Below, in pieces: positions 61,924-64,000 of a stretch of DNA of 64,000 nucleotides. Numbering within the stretch: position 1 is the first letter of the stretch; every line of letters starts with the position of its first letter. The notes under the pieces are model-generated. The model was not told the origin of the DNA. It ran no database searches and saw nothing but the letters and a program-made list of their open reading frames with translations. The stretch is from Streptomyces nodosus (lineage in GTDB: Bacteria; Actinomycetota; Actinomycetes; Streptomycetales; Streptomycetaceae). The translations under genes and the position numbers were made by a program. Location: assembly GCF_008704995.1 (NCBI RefSeq), contig NZ_CP023747.1:7536001-7600000 (forward strand), read 5' to 3'.

Positions 61924-61949
61924 GGTTACAGATGTCAAATTCTGTAACC
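61924..61949. promoter_or_regulatory. TetR operator dyad
   Basis: GGTTACAG (61924-61931) and CTGTAACC (61942-61949) are perfect arms around a 10-bp spacer, 89 bp upstream of the TetR start. Confidence 0.7.
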
Positions 61950-62088
61950 GGGGCACTCTCGCGCCGCCCCGTCGAAGTCCCTCCAGTGCGACGGTCGTTG
62001 GCTCAGCCGCCGCATGATCCGACGCAACGGTTTGACGGCCCAAAGGATAACCGTTAACTATTGACCGTCGGCGGAGGAGGGGCGGGCC

Positions 62089-62631
62089 GTGCAGGACGTG
62101 GTGTTGGCGTTGTTGGTCAAGGAGCCGTTGCACGGCTATGACCTGCGCAGGCGGTTGGCCGCGGCGCTCGGGCCGCTGGGGGAGACGCTGAACGCGGGGC
62201 GGATCTATGTGACGCTCACCCGGCTGGAGAAGGCCGGCCTGGTCGTCCTGGAGCGTGAGGATCTGCCGGTGCGTGGCCCGCGGCGCAAGGTGTACGGGCT
62301 GACCGCGGCCGGGCAGCAGCGGGTGGCCGCATGGATGGCCGAAGGCGTCGGCGCCAGGGCGGATGTCACGGAGTTCCATCTGAAGCTGGTGGCCGCCGCC
62401 GAGTCGGGACTGGCCGATCCCCTCGCACTCGTGGACGCGCAGCGGCGGGAGCTGATGCGCGACCTGGCCGAGGCCCAGCGTGCCGCCCTCGCCCACGACA
62501 CGGACTCGGAGGCCGGACTGCTCCTGGAGGGCATCGCCCTCCGGCTGCAGGCCGATCTGCGCTGGCTTCAGGCGTGCGAGCGGACCTGGTCGGCCCGCAC
62601 CCCGCGTGAGAAAGGCGGAGGAAACGGATGA
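62089..62631 (+). CDS. PadR-family regulator
   Basis: A 180-residue PadR subfamily-2 protein. The winged helix is clear: VVLALLVKEPLHGYDLRRRL, then LNAGRIYVTLTRLEKAGLV and wing RGPRRKVYGLTAAG, followed by a helical dimerisation domain. The start is GTG with GGAGGAGGGG upstream. It overlaps the ABC ATPase gene by 4 bp, so it is co-transcribed and likely controls the exporter. AT-rich TAACCGTTAACTATT at 62048-62062 may be its binding site. Confidence 0.9.
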   Translation: MQDVVLALLVKEPLHGYDLRRRLAAALGPLGETLNAGRIYVTLTRLEKAGLVVLEREDLPVRGPRRKVYGLTAAGQQRVAAWMAEGVGARADVTEFHLKLVAAAESGLADPLALVDAQRRELMRDLAEAQRAALAHDTDSEAGLLLEGIALRLQADLRWLQACERTWSARTPREKGGGNG

Positions 62632-63473
62632 TGAGAGTCGGTCAGCGGGCCGGGGGCCGGTCGCAGCAGAGGGGTACGGATGGCGGTCCGGACGTGCGTG
62701 ATGCCGGCAGCCGACCTGGTGAGACGGCCGGGCCGGTACTGCGGGCGGTCGGCCTGACGCGCGTCTTCGGTCAGGACGAGAGCCTGGTGTGGGCGGTCGA
62801 CGGGGTGGACCTCGATGTTCCCGCCGGGCAGACGCTCGCCGTGACCGGGCCCAGCGGCTGCGGCAAGTCGACGCTGCTGCAGCTCCTCGGCGGTCTTGAC
62901 CGGCCCACCGACGGCGAGGTGTGGCTCGGCGGACGGCGCATCGACCACCTCGGCGAACGCGCGCTGGCCGCGCTGCGGCGCCGGACCGTCGGCTTTGTGT
63001 TCCAGGACTTCCATCTGATGGACGAGCTGACCGCGACGGAGAACGTCGAGCTGCCCGCACTGCTCGCCGGAGCCTCCCCGCGCGCCGCCCGCCACCGCGC
63101 CGCCGGCCTCCTCGAACGGGTCGGGCTCGCCGACCGGGCCCGGCATCTGCCCTCGGAGCTCTCCGGCGGGCAGCGGCAGCGGGTCGCCATCGCCCGCGCC
63201 CTGGTCAACGAGCCGCTGCTGGTCCTCGCGGACGAGCCCACCGGCAACCTCGACAGTGCCGCCACCCACGACATCCTCCGCCTCTTCGACGAACTGCGCG
63301 CCGCCGGTCAGACCCTGGTCATGGTCACCCATGACGAGCGCGTCGCCGCCACGGCGGACCGCATCGTCACCCTGCGCGACGGAACGCTGGCCGACATCAC
63401 CCCCTTGGACGGCGACGGCCGTGGCGACGGCGGTGGCACAGGGCTGGGCGCGCTGCTGAGCTGGGAGGACTGA
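62628..63473 (+). CDS. MacB/LolD-type ABC transporter ATPase
   Basis: A 281-residue ATPase. After a disordered 40-residue N-terminus come Walker A GPSGCGKST (about residues 74-82), signature LSGGQRQRVAIARA and Walker B LVLADEPTGNLD, with the H-loop VTHDE. The PTGNLD form is typical of the LolD/MacB class that pairs with FtsX permeases, and such a permease starts 3 bp downstream. A role in antimicrobial efflux or lipoprotein/envelope handling is usual. Confidence 0.93.
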   Translation: MMRVGQRAGGRSQQRGTDGGPDVRDAGSRPGETAGPVLRAVGLTRVFGQDESLVWAVDGVDLDVPAGQTLAVTGPSGCGKSTLLQLLGGLDRPTDGEVWLGGRRIDHLGERALAALRRRTVGFVFQDFHLMDELTATENVELPALLAGASPRAARHRAAGLLERVGLADRARHLPSELSGGQRQRVAIARALVNEPLLVLADEPTGNLDSAATHDILRLFDELRAAGQTLVMVTHDERVAATADRIVTLRDGTLADITPLDGDGRGDGGGTGLGALLSWED

Positions 63474-63475
63474 CC

Positions 63476-64000
63476 GTGGGACACCTGCTGCTGACAGGGC
63501 GTCTGATCCTGCACGACATGCGCCGCCGTCCCGGCGAGTCCCTCATGTTCCTGCTCGCCGTCACCCTCGCCACCTCCGCCCTCACCCTTGGACTCGCGAC
63601 CAACGACGCCGTGGCCACCGGGTACGCGAAGACCCGCGCGGCCACCGCCGGGCCCGACATCACCGCCATCACGACGGCCTCGGACCCGTCCGCCCTGGCC
63701 GAACGCCTCGCGCACACACCCGGCGTGGCCGCCCAGGCCGACCCGGTCTTCGCATTCGACACCACCATCGGGGCGCACGGCCGGACCGCGCACTCCTCGG
63801 TCGAGGGGCGCGACAGCTCGCCGTCCGCGGTGGACCGCCCACTGGTGACCTCCGGTACCTGGGTGCGTGCCGGTGGCGCGGTCGTCGAACGCGGCTTCGC
63901 GCAGGCGCTCGGCGTGCGCGTCGGCGACCGCGTCACCGTCGGTGAGCGCGGCTATCCGGTCGTCGGGATCGCGATCAGCGCGGCCACCCCGGTGTATCCA
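63476..64000 (+). CDS. FtsX/MacB-like ABC permease, truncated by window end
   Basis: The visible 175 residues begin with a cytosolic stretch (RLILHDMRRRPGES), one transmembrane helix (LMFLLAVTLATSALTLGLA) and the start of a periplasmic MacB-type domain with LVTSGTWVRAGGAVVERGFA and ALGVRVGDRVTVGERGYPVV. GTG 63476 is 3 bp after the ATPase stop. The remaining helices lie beyond the window. Confidence 0.85.
   Translation, partial: MGHLLLTGRLILHDMRRRPGESLMFLLAVTLATSALTLGLATNDAVATGYAKTRAATAGPDITAITTASDPSALAERLAHTPGVAAQADPVFAFDTTIGAHGRTAHSSVEGRDSSPSAVDRPLVTSGTWVRAGGAVVERGFAQALGVRVGDRVTVGERGYPVVGIAISAATPVYP

Overview
The window is high-GC actinomycete DNA. Dense GTG/ATG coding, many one-component regulators divergent from enzymes, CYP105-type P450 genes, actinobacterial IS1380/IS5 remnants and a large NRPS/PKS locus all point to Streptomyces or a close relative. 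No rRNA, tRNA, CRISPR array or intact transposon was seen. Everything here was read by eye from sequence; no database search was run.

Layout. 0-13.2 kb: a series of regulator/enzyme pairs (TetR; MarR with a FUSC exporter; fatty-acid desaturase; HxlR with azoreductase; TetR with isochorismatase-like hydrolase; TetR with quinone-oxidoreductase-like enzyme), interrupted by a 1423-residue secreted GH87-type glucanase with discoidin, FnIII and CARDB modules. 13.6-18.5 kb: a two-gene EACC1 plus caspase-nSTAND-14xWD40 operon, the signature of an actinobacterial NTP-dependent conflict (immunity) system, next to a 164-bp palindromic MITE-like element. 19-26.5 kb: metallophosphoesterase, SUKH-like pair, formamidase with FmdB, class C beta-lactamase-fold hydrolase and several small unrecognised proteins. 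26.5-28.4 kb: a graveyard of IS5 and IS1380 remnants with a 56-bp direct repeat around a lipoprotein gene. 28.4-33.3 kb: a DUF2089/SHOCT operon, a gene broken by an in-frame TGA, an epimerase/TetR pair and an MFS exporter.

33.6-52.5 kb is the main feature. A TetR-ferredoxin-ferredoxin reductase-CYP105 cassette is followed by NRPS (C-A-T-TE), hybrid NRPS/PKS (A-T-C-A-T-KS-KR-ACP-TE with no AT) and a TauD-family dioxygenase. The second adenylation domain of the hybrid carries a proline code, and its KS-KR module would give a beta-hydroxy-gamma-amino acid built on pyrrolidine. This three-gene core is the one known for the detoxin/rimosamide depsipeptides, so the locus is best read as a member of that family, with the P450 cassette a candidate tailoring branch. 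52.6-64 kb: erythromycin-esterase-like enzyme with a divergent double-MerR regulator, haloalkane dehalogenase, two more quinone oxidoreductases with TetR partners, a three-gene ABC transporter, and a PadR-ABC-FtsX exporter cut by the window end.

Unifying feature: almost every regulator gene has a recognisable inverted-repeat operator in its own promoter region, given with coordinates below, which makes the local wiring unusually readable.
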